Source of the DNA: Crotophaga sulcirostris | Taxonomy: Eukaryota > Chordata > Aves > Cuculiformes > Crotophagidae | Direction of reading: 5' to 3' | DNA: 64,000 nt | Assembly: GCA_013397455.1 (NCBI GenBank) | Contig: VYZB01000333.1 | Span: 583,743-647,742 of the forward strand | Shown: positions 49,077-60,592 of the stretch, piece after piece | Numbering within the stretch: the first letter of the stretch is position 1 | Layout: every line of letters begins with the position of its first letter | Notes under the pieces: generated by a model | Seen by the model: the letters and a program-made list of their open reading frames with translations, nothing else | The model's database searches: none | Told to the model about the DNA's origin: nothing | Translations under genes and position numbers: made by a program

Positions 49077-51155
49077 TTGGACACATCCCCTGGTACGCAA
49101 GTATTCCATGCGGCATTTAATTTTTTATTTACTGTAAATTCACTCACAAGATGATTTTATTTCCTGAGGAATAATGATTGCTGACGGTGTTACCTACCTG
49201 GGCTCCCAGCTTCTGGTCTTCTGCTTCAAGGAATCTTATTCCCTTTTCCTATTTCAGATATAACCAAAAGATCAAAAGTTCTACCACTCAGGTTTGTAGG
49301 AAAGAAAAAGATAAGACAACTTTGGGTTTTCTGGGAGCACTTCTCAGTGTCTGGCACTCCTATAAATGTGACCCTCATCCTTGCACTAGGACACTAGTTC
49401 AGACGTGGACTAAGCAGTTTTTGCCTGCTCATATGCCCAGGGAAGAGTTCCCATTCAAAAATGGCTTCCTGATCAGCATTGCACTGAAAAACAACAAAAC
49501 AAGAGATAAAACCTCACACACACAAAATCAGCTATGAAAAGCTATGAAACCACATTTCCATGGTCTTCGGTCATCTGTCAAACCAGGAGATCGTCACACC
49601 ATAGTTCAAGCAGAAGCCCATTGTGATCTTCGTTTTCCCGGTGAGCCACCACAAAGTTATTTAGCATGGGTGCTCCTGTAACGGTGACACACAGGGAAAA
49701 TTGAGTGCATGGTGGAGCTTTGATTCCTGCTCCCACTCTGTTTTGCTGGTCTGGCAGGAGTTTGCAGAACTGAAACAAACTTCTTCAGCCTTGCTGACTC
49801 ACCACCCTCCAGGGGTGTTTACTTCCATATATGCCTCTGCGTTGGAATAAAGCGGGGGGAAACAGGTGTGAAGGCTTGTAGAAAGGGTGTCTAGCTGCAG
49901 ACAGCTGGTTGGTACCCTGATTGGTAGCAGGGAGGAGCGCAATGGGCATGATATGTTCCCACCTCGCACATCCCTGCTGTGGTTACAGTGCTGTATTTTG
50001 TTTTATCTGTGGTTGCTGCTGGGACTGCATTAGCAGAGTAGTTAGCATTGCGAGCATCCCTGTCAAGGAAAGTCCATGACAAATCATTAATAAGGAGATG
50101 ACTTGATAGAAGGGGGAGCAGAGTCGAGAGCAGCCCAGGCTAGCGTTGTGCAGGAAGCACTCAGGCTTGGAAGGGAGATGGGGCTGTCAACAGGATTAGG
50201 GAGTAAACAAAACCTTAATTTTGGCTTCAGGATCTCTGAGGTCTTTGCTGCTTATTTACCAGGGCACACAGGTGTCAGGGAACATTTCTGGGGTATGGAT
50301 GGTCCTGCAGACGCTACGCTGTAGGTAACCAGCTCTATAGAATTCACACTAGGACTTCATCCTGCCCCACTGGTGTCCCTTTCCATGGCAGCACATGGTG
50401 TTTGCCACAAACAGGGGAGGATATGTCTTTTGGGGATGTATATCAGGAATTTATATGGAGCCTTACAATTACAATTCTATAATTTGATCTTGATAAACTA
50501 CTGAAAGAATGAATGTCTTTATTCAATGAAAAAGTGAAAGTCTTCCAGAAACTGAAACACTCTCCTTTTATACCTATGCAACCTATGATTTGTTTTGTCA
50601 GCTACCTTAAGGTGCTGCCAGCTGTGAAAAAAAGCTATTGCGTGTCACTGCCATTCAGTTTAGGTGAAATGATCTTTGTAGATGAAGCATGTGAATATCA
50701 GTTTGCTGCATTTATAAAGAGCTTCAGGGTACTTTGACATGAAAGGTCCCATAGTAGTGAGAGATATTGTTACTATAAAAACATTTTATCTTATTTTAGT
50801 ATGATGGTTTATTGAGTTTTAAAGTACTTTTCATGGCAAGCATATATATTAGCAGCAGCAGCAGAAACAGCTGGGAATAAATACATGCTTCCAAATGAAC
50901 TTTCTGGACCAAATTCTGTATGTTACAAAATTGGAGTGTATTTAAATTAGAGATAAAGCCTCTTCTATATGTATATACACATTGGTTTACTGTACTAGGA
51001 ATGAAATCATGCTTGTTTTCACATGGAAGTAAGAGTGAGGTAGATTTTGGACTACAAAGTTAATTTGAAAACAGTTTTGTCCTTCTCTGGTGTTGCTGCA
51101 GCTGCATGCAAACACCTAAAGTTTAGTTTGCCAATCTGTAAAAGACTTTACAATA
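49077..51155. other. unique DNA, no gene recognised
   Basis: No exon or transposon is recognised. A short repeat of tagcagcagcagcagaaaca type lies at 50850 (three or four CAG-like units). The word tctggaccaaattctgtatg at 50905 resembles the edge of the ancient amniote repeats. The plus frame at 49178-49537 (119 codons) ends in a Thr-His run encoded by an AC-rich phrase and has no motif. Confidence 0.5.
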
Positions 51156-51245
51156 CAAGGACAGGCTGAGAGAATCAGGGTTGTTCAGCCTGGAGAAGAG
51201 AAGGCTCCGCAAAGACCTTGTAAGAGCTTTCCAGCACTTAAATCT
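51156..51245 (+). mobile_element. internal CR1 fragment lacking both ends
   Basis: The phrase caaggacaggctgagagaat, then cagggttgttcagcctggag, aagagaaggctccgcaaaga and ccttgtaagagctttccagc is the sense strand of the CR1 coding region shortly before the stop. The match ends near 51245 (acttaaatctattccaccat), without the 3' UTR or the ATTCTATG tail that every insertion by target-primed reverse transcription should carry. The 3' part must therefore have been lost by later deletion or diverged beyond recognition. The words gaggaggtctttaaaaagga near 51309 might be a remnant of it. Confidence 0.85.
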
Positions 51246-53322
51246 ATTCCACCATCCTCTGTGAAGAAGAGAACGAACAAGCATGGCATGTCTCTACCTT
51301 TGTCCTAGAGGAGGTCTTTAAAAAGGAGTTGATGTGAATTGTACATGCACTTTTATTGTTGCAAACTGATTTAAAATGTCAAGCTGGAGCTCCTTCATGT
51401 CTAGCCAGAAGTCTATACATGGATTTCTGGATGTGCTGGAAAAACCTTCCATGCAAGGCTTTCCCATCCTTACAAAAACAGAGATCGGTTTTGTAAAGGC
51501 AAGAGGACATCATCCTTTACAAAGATCAGGCTTTAGTTAAATAATGTCGTCTTTCAAGATTTCTATAGAAAACCTATACGATTCTTAGTAAATTTTTTCC
51601 TGTTGTCTATTTGCCCCTCTATGTTTCTACTCTTAGCTAAAATAATGCAATACAATAAGACACTATTAGTGATACAGTACTGGGGAAATATATCTCAACC
51701 TGATGTTAAAGAAATCCGTTGTACATGGCAAAAAGAACTGATCCCTTGACAGAAAAATAAGTTAAAATTAAAGCCAAATACCAGCATGTTAATGAATGAT
51801 TGAAGTTACAGTTTCTCCTGTTCTTCTTCTGGTGGCTCTTCATCTCTTCACACCCATTCACTAGAAATCATAGTTAAATTAATGGAAGTTATCAGTTCAT
51901 CAGGCCTATAGGTGATATTGAGTATGCAGCAACGTGTATTAAAAATCTCAATATACTATAAAAACCCTATCCTTACAAAAAGGTGACATAGTCCTTTAAA
52001 AATAGCTCTTCCAATTCATTGTGCAAAGACCCTGACAAAGATTGACAGCTTTTAGAAAGGTGTAATGTTCCCAAGCCAACTGCTAGCACAGCTCGACGAG
52101 ATAAAGATCAGTAATTCGATCAGGAGGAGAAGGCTAAATGTTAGAGGTTAAACTGCTATGTTCCTACTACTAATCAAGCTTCAACACCTTATTTTAGCAT
52201 TATCAGACCTCAATGAGGAAATTGTGAATTATTAAAGCTCCAGCATTTTGGTACACATTGATGTTCTGAGAAGCTGTGGCTTACAACACTCTGGCTGTTG
52301 TCTGAACTGACATGGGCTGGATCCTTCTGACTAGGGCCTGATGTGCTAATTTTTCTTTCTTTTGCTGTGATGCTGGAAATTTAAGGTTAAGATACTTTTA
52401 AGATGCTGTGTTGCTGCTCTAATGAGGGCTTAATGGAGTGGAACAGAGATCGTTTGTACAAACCATACTGGACAGACACCTACTGCATATCAAAATCAAG
52501 ACACTGCAGATCCTGACACTGCATCTACTTTTGTCCCAGCCTCCATCAGCAGATTTTTTTAACCTGGTTTCCTAATGAAATGAGGCTCAGGGGGCGGCAC
52601 ACTCTGCCAGCCCTCTTCTCCCCTCATACCTTTCAAACTGCTGATGGGTGTCAACCAAACCCGACTCATGGTAAAGTCCTACAAGGGAAAATCAGGGCAA
52701 GGCGTGAGATCCTCAGCAGTTCCCTCCTCTGTCTGCCTTGCATGTGCATACTGAGCCGAACACTGGGATGGGAGTTGGGCCAGGGGGGAGCTGCTTTCTC
52801 TGAAGACATTTCTCCTTCCTCTAAAAGAAGGGTTCAGCTGAGAAACCTGATTTTGAATGCGTGGAAGCTGTTACTGTTCACGCAAGAGTGAGAAAAGAGC
52901 TTAAGTTAGTCAGCCTTTAGAAATCCTTTCAAAAATTCACTATGGCAAAAGTACTTTGATTTATGTTGATGGATGTTACCTCTATGTAAATTACAGTGTG
53001 ACAACAAGAGAGGTCCGAGGGACACATCCTGCTTTGATTTCCCATGAAATGTCCCATTTGAAGAATGCAGGTCAAGTTTTCAGGTTAGTTGTACCTGGGA
53101 AAGGGGATGCACAGAAATGATGGCACTGTCTTTTGGTTGCTCTCTCTGAAAGAGTGAGATGTGCTGTTTGCAGGGACAGTTTTCGAACTGACCATGCCCT
53201 TTTTGATCTGTGCTCAGCTCATCACACAAGTCAATCTGGTATATATTACCTGTCAAATTTTCAACTAACATTACGCTGAATGTCTCTGTATTTAATACAA
53301 CAATATGAATTCCATCGATGCT
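51246..53322. other. AT-rich unique DNA, no gene recognised
   Basis: No exon or repeat beyond the possible CR1 remnant near 51309 is recognised. Sequence 51530-52200 is AT-rich with frequent ataaaaccc, ttaaaaat and tatcaga words and short stop-to-stop distances in all frames. The plus frame at 52580-52891 (104 codons) has a GC-richer beginning and no known motif. Confidence 0.5.
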
Positions 53323-53384
53323 CTAATTTATACCAGTGATGAGTAAAAGAGTTAATCCAGAATTACACTGAGCAGTGCCCACAA
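53323..53384. repeat. possible relic of ancient amniote repeat
   Basis: The words taatttataccagtgatgag, taaaagagttaatccagaat and tacactgagcagtg resemble a diverged form of the sauropsid repeat whose typical words are tttacaccagtgtaa followed by a gagtaactcc-like block. The match is short and has no ends. It might be coincidence. Confidence 0.3.
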
Positions 53385-54133
53385 ATATGCCTAAAATATC
53401 CAATGTGATCATTACTAGTTGCAACCCTCCAAAGCTATTTCCTGGCATCTGCACTCCCCAGGGACAGCTCCCCACAGCATTAGTCAAGCCAGGCGCTCCT
53501 GCTGCTACTGCACCTCCTAAACATGCTGCTCTTAAAAAGAGGCAATGAGGTTATTCTTTTTTTGCACTCACACTTCCATGATAAACAGCCCAGTTTTTGG
53601 TTTTTTTTCATCGGTACATGGGAATTTTGCCCCAGCTGTGGTTGGGTCAGGTTGTGAGCAGCCCTTTTGACATGATAAGCACTCAATGTACATGTTTTAT
53701 AACGTTCTTTCCCAGATTTCCAAGTTTAAAGTGGCTTCTTTTGGGGCCAACCTACACTGTTAGGATTTTAGCTCGCATAAACATCATGTCATCTCCCAAC
53801 TCTGTAACTGTAGCTCTTAGAATTGATTGCTTTAATGTTAATTGTGTTGCTGTGACATTACATGTATGAGCTGCAAAGAGTAACCTGGCAGGGCCGATGT
53901 TACAGGAAATCTCAGGAAGTCTGCGATTACTGCACAGATCAGTGTGATAGGAACGCAGCCTCTTTGTCCTTGCAAGAATCCATAACTCTAAAAATAAAGA
54001 AAAATCACATGAAATGTTTCTATTTCACAAATGAGTCCTGGCATTTTCTATTTGTTCCTGTAAAATGATGACAACGACACACGTTTCTATAATATTCCTT
54101 CAATCTGCATCACTAGGAAAACCTAAGAGCTTA
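53385..54133. other. unique DNA, no gene recognised
   Basis: No exon or repeat is recognised. A T-rich phrase gtttttggttttttttcatc lies at 53593. The remainder is ordinary AT-rich sequence with short frames on both strands. Confidence 0.5.
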
Positions 54134-54511
54134 TTAAAGAGATTTATTCTTCCAGCCTTCCAGGTGTAAAACAGTTTCTCTCAAATGTGCTCCATCAGCT
54201 TGATCCGTGTCTGTTTGTGGGAAGGGGCTCTCCTCTAAAAGGGATTTTAAGTGACCTGTGCTCACTGCCTTCCCAGTGTGGCAAACAGGAGGCATTGACC
54301 AAATCCCAGCAACAGCACAATTGCCATTTAATTCCTTAACAAATGCAGAGGATTTAGAGATGCCTTGTAACTCCACTTCCCAGCAAGGTGGTTGCTCAGG
54401 CTCTTTAACTGGTGCTGTGCCATCATTTTTGACCCGCATCCATTCAGAACATTTCTCTGGTGGTGGCTGAAGCAGAGGGCTTTGGATTTCATAATTAAAA
54501 ACTGCAGTCAT
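54134..54511 (-). other. unassigned 125-codon open frame, unlikely gene
   Basis: This minus frame begins at a true ATG, with an in-frame TGA about nine codons upstream, and runs 125 codons to a TAA. Its predicted product is hydrophilic with scattered acidic residues, two short Pro-rich stretches (LLQPPPEK near residues 13-20, PEQPPCW near 37-43) and no transmembrane segment or domain that I know. The last codons include AATAAA on the same strand (aat aaa within the reading frame), which would be an odd place for a polyadenylation signal. No splice signals or conserved context are evident. The composition is more protein-like than other frames in the window, but a chance frame is still the likelier reading. 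Confidence 0.15.
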
Positions 54512-57500
54512 TGTATTTCTGATTGCTTGTATTTGTCAGGTTTTTTACTATTAATTTAAAGATAAAAAAGAGAAAGGAACTTCATCAAGTAAAGCGTATA
54601 TTTCCAAGCAAGGGCAGTCATTTCTCTTCCAGTAAATGGAAGTCCCATTATATCGACAATGCTACTGAAAAATCGGTGGAACTCAGCAGAAGGGATGTTA
54701 GCAATATTGGTCCTGAAATGGCCCATTATGCATGGGAGAAATCCTGGGTTTGTAGAGTGATTCATCCTCTTTCTTCTGCCATCACAGGAAAAGCAATGTA
54801 AAAACATATATATATACATACACATATACAACTGACAAGGATCCCTCAACTTTTCTGAATTAAATGAATTTTGCACATTTTTTTTCTTATTGTTTGCAAT
54901 CTCGAATGCATTTGGTATTGGGAATCTGTGAGAGAAATGAAGTCAGTAATTCAGAAGACAGTAAAACGGGTTTGTAACTAGAGATGCTGATTGTGAACAG
55001 GCTCCAGTGTCTGGTCACTAAGCAGAAGAAATGATTGCAGGCAGTTTGCTGGTGCATGATGTAACAGTGGCCTGGAACCTGCTCCTGCCTTTGTCTAGAA
55101 CGCATGAATCTCCTGAGCAGGTTGGGAATTGGCACCAGCAGCGTGCTCAGGGCAGCTGGATCAGGCGACGTGTGCTGCACAGAACCTGGGACTTCTGACA
55201 AAGGTGAGCTGAAAATGCTTTCCTGCTACTAAAGGATTTAACCTTTTTTATTTAAACGTTTATTTCAAGCAGAATTAGATCATGTTGACTGTGTTGCAAT
55301 GTAGAAATTTTATCCACAGAAACATCTTAGCTTTTAGTCTGCATTACCTATCACTGCAGGCAGGAGGAAGCCTAAGGCTCCTGCTGTTGCTGCCCACCTC
55401 CTGGTCCTATTTTTCCCCTCCCAGGCAGCTCTTTTGGAGCTGTTCCAGGCAACAGCCCTTGCCTTGGAGGAATCACAGGGGGAGGGTGGATTTCTGTACA
55501 TAACACAAAAATCTGTCAGCTCCGTATCTGGATCCAGTTCTCCCCAGAAGTGCCTACAAGTGAAGCCATGTGTATTTGTGCTTATGTGTGTACAGATGTA
55601 GGTGCTTTTGAATTTTACTCCTAACTGCAGGTTTGCCAAGTAGGTGGTTGCTGAGCGTATAGTCAATTCAAATAATCCTAGCTTGAGTAGAAATCACCAA
55701 GAAGCACTGCTAGGAGGGGAAGCAGAGTCATTTTCTCAGACTTGTGCCCTTTATGATTATCTGATTCTGCTTTGACACAATGGCATTGCAGGAGCAAGTT
55801 GAAAACCGTTGAAAGATGGAGCTTTCCTGGTCTTCTCATGAGCTTACTGAACCCAGCCATGGCATGGGGAGAGAGAGGGGAGGGGCAAGGTTAGGGGATT
55901 AAGTTCCCCCGAGTTTTCACAGCCCTAGCAACAGTGAGAGTATTTTTAAAAGAAGCAGCTTTTCTCTGTTAAAAAGCAAACTCCGCTCTGGTTGCAGTCT
56001 CTTTTCTGGGTGTGCAGAACTGTAACGTGAGGAAACTCAGCCTGAGAAAGACTGGCTTGAGCCCTTTCCAAATAATGCAGGGAAGGCTGGTAGCAGCAAC
56101 ATGACACTGTCAACAAATTGACAATTCACATTCCTTCATGTGGTGTCAAACAGCCACTGCTGCACTTTGCTGTACGCAGTCCAAAAGGGTCCCATTAGAC
56201 TGCTGCAGCAGAAAGGAGTTTCACCCTAGAAAAAGCCAGGCTTCTCCACCCACCTCAGCAACCCCCTGCGTATGGGGGAGGCAGGAGGACACACCTGAGT
56301 GAAGAAGGAATTGTCTGACATTGCTGGGTGGGAGAGGTCCTTGTTCTGCCCTTCCCAAGGTTTTGATATAGAAAGGGTCCTTTTTGGTTAACCTTGGAAA
56401 AAGACTGTACTTGGAGCTTGGTGGGGAGGTAAATCGGTCTCTCCTGGTGATACTGGCAGCACAGAACTAGCGCTGGATTTAAAGAATTGTCTCCAATTGT
56501 GTTATTAGAGCCTTTCCCCACCTTTCTGAAAGCTGCTGCACTTCACAGGGTTTGCAGAAATGTCTCCAAATACAGTCACAGGAGCCCCTAACGTTTTTGA
56601 AGCAGCATGACTGTGCCTTGGCCACGCACCTCCTGTGAGCAGGTAAAGATTTCACACCCTGATGCCATTAAAAATGGATTGGTTTGAAAGCAGCACCTCT
56701 AAAGGTGAGGAAATACCTCTATCAGTACCCGCTGTGACCCAAGGCTCTTCTGCCTCTAATGCACAGGGACAGATTCTACAGGAGAATTAAGGTGACTGCA
56801 GCCTTGTTTGTGGAACTGTGAGTCCCATGATGGAGGTGAGATTGGGTTCTGAAACAGATGGTCTAATTGTCTAATTTTCAAAGATGCAGATTAGTTCCCA
56901 GTGTGACAGTGGCTGTTCCTTGTTTCTGAAAGTCAGGCCAAATTTAGAAACCTAACTCAACACTTCCATTGTTAAAAGGCTTGGCCTTTCTTTCTTCTCT
57001 CAGAAACAAATCCTTACCATTACAGCTGCATTCATCATAGCTCTTTCCTATTTTTTTTTGACCAATGTTCAACCATAGGAGTTTCATGGAGGAAGTGAAA
57101 CACAAGGGAAGTCACCAGTGGTGATGATCTGTCCCTGAAGCCTAATTCAGTGAATTGAACTCATCCATTCAGAGAACAGAAACGTTCAATAAGACACGTG
57201 GGCCCATCCTTTAAGGTATTTAGGTACTTAACTATTAATGTTTCCAGTGGTTGCTGGGTGTTTGGGAACTTTCAAAAGCAGAATCTGCCTAGGTCGTGAC
57301 AAACTGCTTGTTCTTGAACATTCAAGCAAACTTTTGTGGAGAAGCTTACCTCTGCATTTACATTGTGATAAATGATACGGGTTAGGATTAATTCCAAGTA
57401 ATTTTGGCCATGGAAAAATCAAGTGTCTTATCTAAGCTGCTCATCTGTGCTATCTCTGTAGCAAAGAGGAGCAACATCTCTAGAGGGTGGCTTCACCCAC

Positions 57501-57542
57501 CCAATATCAACATCTGCCTTTGGGATTGGATGAATTGTCTTG
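54512..57542. other. unique DNA, no gene recognised
   Basis: No exon or transposon is recognised. An alternating AT/AC stretch lies at 54807-54832 (atatatatatacatacacat). At 55866-55898 the plus strand has four groups of four G in ggggagagagaggggagggg and gttagggg, a marginal quadruplex with long loops. The minus frames at 55334-55666 and 54887-55201 (about 105-110 codons) show no motif. Confidence 0.5.
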
Positions 57543-57916
57543 TCATAGAATCATAGAATCGTTAAGGCTGGAAAAGACCTCTCAACTCATCCAGTCCAAC
57601 CATCAACCCAACCCCACCATGCCTACTAAATCATGTATTGAAGTTCCACGCCTGCATGCTTTTTGAACCCTTCCAGGGATGAGGACTCCACCACCTCCCT
57701 GGGCAGCCTTTGCCAGTGCTTCGCCACTCTTTCAGTAAAGAACTTTTTCCTAATATCCAGTTCTCCCTTGATGCCATTTGAGGCCATTTGCTTTCATCCT
57801 ATCACTTGTTACTTGGGAAAAGAGACTAACACCCACCTCGCTACAACCTCCTTTCAGGGAGTTGTAGAGAACAATAAGATCTTGCCTAAGCCCTCTCTTC
57901 TCAAGGCTTCTCAGTT
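57543..57916 (-). mobile_element. CR1 LINE 3' fragment, second 3' UTR type
   Basis: The left edge is the clear terminal repeat tcatagaatcatagaatcgt, two copies of an ATTCTATG-like unit in antisense. It is followed by ctggaaaagacctctcaact, catccagtccaaccatcaac, gcctactaaatcatgtattg, tccagggatgaggactccac, cacctccctgggcagccttt and ttcctaatatccagttctcc. The 5' side has cttgttacttgggaaaagag, ctaacacccacctcgctaca and acctcctttcagggagttgt. It matches the complement of the copies at 32738 and 48640. About 25 bases of the usual sequence around the ttaaacctcccctgg word are missing after ttcctaatatccagt. Confidence 0.95.
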
Positions 57917-60192
57917 GTCACTGCCTTAACTATTCAGAAAACCTGGAAAAGTAGTTTAGCTAAGCACCTAACTCTTAGATGACTAAAGTAAGGTGAAACA
58001 AATCCCTCTCACTGCAGGTACTTTTAAGTAATGAATAATTTCAGGGTATTTTAATTTGCTCGCAGACACTTAAAGAACAGAAAATGAGGTAAAATTAGTC
58101 ATGTGGTTAATTCATTATGTATAATTTCTCTAGCTAGAATGAGCGCAGAAGCCTGCCCAAGAAATCTAACCTCCTGACTCCCATTGACATTTTTACAACT
58201 TGAAGAAAACAGAAAACTCCCCAAATTGGCTTTTCACCTAGTCCTGTGAACCAATTTCAAGTCAAAGATTAAAAGTGCTGAGTTCTTATGAAGGTTTGAG
58301 CCAGTTGCTGTTCATAGTGGTGCAGGAAGCCTTCCTGTGAATGAACCTTGTGAAGTAGTCACTAAAGTACATCAGGTCCTATCACAGAGCACACACACAC
58401 ATGCTCACATCAGAAAACCCATCCTTCTGGAAAGATAGGCTTGTTATAAAAGTTGTGTTTATTTCTAAATGGTGTTAAAATCATTTTGTTAGAGGTAATC
58501 TTAGCAAGAGAAAGTGAAAGAGGCGGCAGAAATCCTTCATTGCCAAGCCAACTTCAGCTTTTAAGAGCTGTGCAACCAGTCTGCTTGCCTTGGGACATGA
58601 AAGTCTCTCAACAAAATTTTGCACACGTAGACAGTAATTGTCTACAAAATGCTTGTGCTGGGCTTGGTACCACATGGCAACAATAAAACCTGGAGGTATT
58701 GGCAGAGCTGTTTCTCCCACCCTCCACCTCCCTTCCCTGTACAGAGGGCTTGCAGATCTGTCTGCAAATGCCGTGGTTGACCTTTATCCTTGCTGTGGAC
58801 TGAACCATGGTGCTTTATCCAGGCACATCCTGACTGTGGAGATGGACAGTCAGGGGAGCCCTTGGTCTTCTCCAATGCTGGATGGATCCCATGGAGGGCA
58901 GCTGGGAGCCTTCTGCCTGTGCTATTGTGTCTTGTGGGGCTGGTAATCCTTCCACGTGTTGCCAGCAGTCCTCTTCCAGGGTACTTACAAATATACCAAA
59001 AAACCTCTCTTGATTTTGAACCTGTGTGTCTTCATTGATGAAGCACCCCCTTGGTCCCTGACCTAAGGTCAATGACTTTAAAGGACATTAACTAGCATTG
59101 ACTGAGAGATTTGCTAAAGGTCAAGGCTTGAATAATTCAAGCCCCATAAAGATTTCACTAAAGTTGAGGCCCTCTGGGCAAGTACCTACCTTGTGTGGGC
59201 AGGGCTCCGCATGTCCCTGACAAATGGGGTTGGTGCTACTCCTGTAAGTGGTCCAGGGAGTCTTGTATGAGAGCTGTATATCTCTACTTTATAACCTTGC
59301 AGGGGGAATTATAGAGTGAAGTGACATGGCCAAAGAGACAGAGTGGCAAAAGAGGAGGAGAGTCTATTTGGCAGAAACTTGTGTGCCCTTTTTCCGTCCG
59401 ACCTCTTCAGCCACTACAATCTCTGCAGTTTGCATGGGTGTCCCACATTTGCTGAGCACCCTTGGGTGGAGCTGGCACAATGACTAGACTGTATCTTTCT
59501 GCAAGTTGTTAGTCACTAAATAACTCTGGGATGCAGGACACGGTGTTGTTCCTGGCTGCAGCAACAGCAGTGCAGCCCCAAAGTGCAACAGGATGATTTC
59601 ACAGTCACTGTTTACTTGTATTCAGAAGTGATATTCTGCCTGGTGGCACCCTGTTTCTTTCAAGGAAGCACAGCAATGACTGGAGGGTGTATTTTGAGCT
59701 CCATACTGAAATCTAAGCTGAAAATAACATTGAGATGGAGCATATGTGTCTTGGAAGAGCCTGTCATTTCATGCCCTTCTGAAAAGATTGTTGACTTCAG
59801 TGAGTTACAGGCCAGGACTTCAATCTCCTGCAGATTTGAACAATGTCAAACCCACCGTACATTATTGTATAACTCCTAACTGGGGCTCCCTTACTGGGTC
59901 ACATCTCTTCAAGTTGTCCTGAGTCCTTTGTTTGCCCTGGGATTCAAACCAAGCAGCTGCCAGATGGGCTTCGGTGCAGGCAGGGAAATGATGGAGGTCC
60001 TGGAGAAGGGCAGACAAAGAGGATGCTTGCTCTCCCAGCCAGTAGACCTTCACAGCAGCCTGTGCCTGCTCCAAACCTTTAACCATTAAGCAGAGAAAAT
60101 GTGCTGCTTGGGGCAGGACTGTAAGTTTTACAGGCTACCAGGGTGCAAACAGGACTGAGTCTTCTCCTGCAACCCTTGGTGAAGGATTTAGG
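57917..60192. other. unique DNA, no gene recognised
   Basis: No exon is recognised. An (AC)6 run lies at 58390-58401. The word ctcccattgacatttttaca at 58176 has weak similarity to ancient amniote repeats. Frames at 58481-59072 are open on both strands in several registers because of a GC-richer patch, which argues against coding. Confidence 0.5.
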
Positions 60193-60592
60193 GGAAGCCA
60201 TATTATGAGTGGCTGAAGTCACTTGGTCTGTTCAACCTGGAGGAGACTGAGGGGAGACCTCATTGCACTCTCCAGCTTCCTCACAAGGGGAGGAGGAGTA
60301 GGCACTGAGCTCTTCTCTCTGGACCAACGACAGAACCTGAAGGAATGGCAGGAAGATGCCAGGGGAGGGTTAGACTGGACATTAGGGAAAAGTTCTTCAC
60401 CCAGAGGGTGATGGAACACTGAAACAACTCCCAAAGAAAGCAGTAACAGCATCAACCCTGACAATATTCCAGAAGCATTTGGCCAACTCCCTCAGATGCA
60501 CGGTGTGAATGTTGGAGTTGTCCTGTGCAGAGACAGGATTCAGACTCAAAAATCCTTGTGTGTCCCTTCCAACTCGGGACATTCTATGAACC
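60193..60592 (+). mobile_element. CR1 LINE 3' fragment, third and older 3' UTR type
   Basis: The sense strand begins in the coding end (gcctgaagtcacttggtctg is approximate; the clear words are ttcaacctggaggagactga and ggggagacctcattgcactc). It continues through ccagcttcctcacaagggga, ggcactgagctcttctctct, gggttagactggacattagg, ttcttcacccagagggtgat and ggccaactccctcagatgca, then gttggagttgtcctgtgcag and the end gtgtcccttccaactcggga followed by cattctatgaa. This 3' UTR, with a ctctcaggcacatgg-like and a tcctgtgcag block, differs from both other CR1 types in the window and fits an older subfamily. High divergence supports that. Confidence 0.9.
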
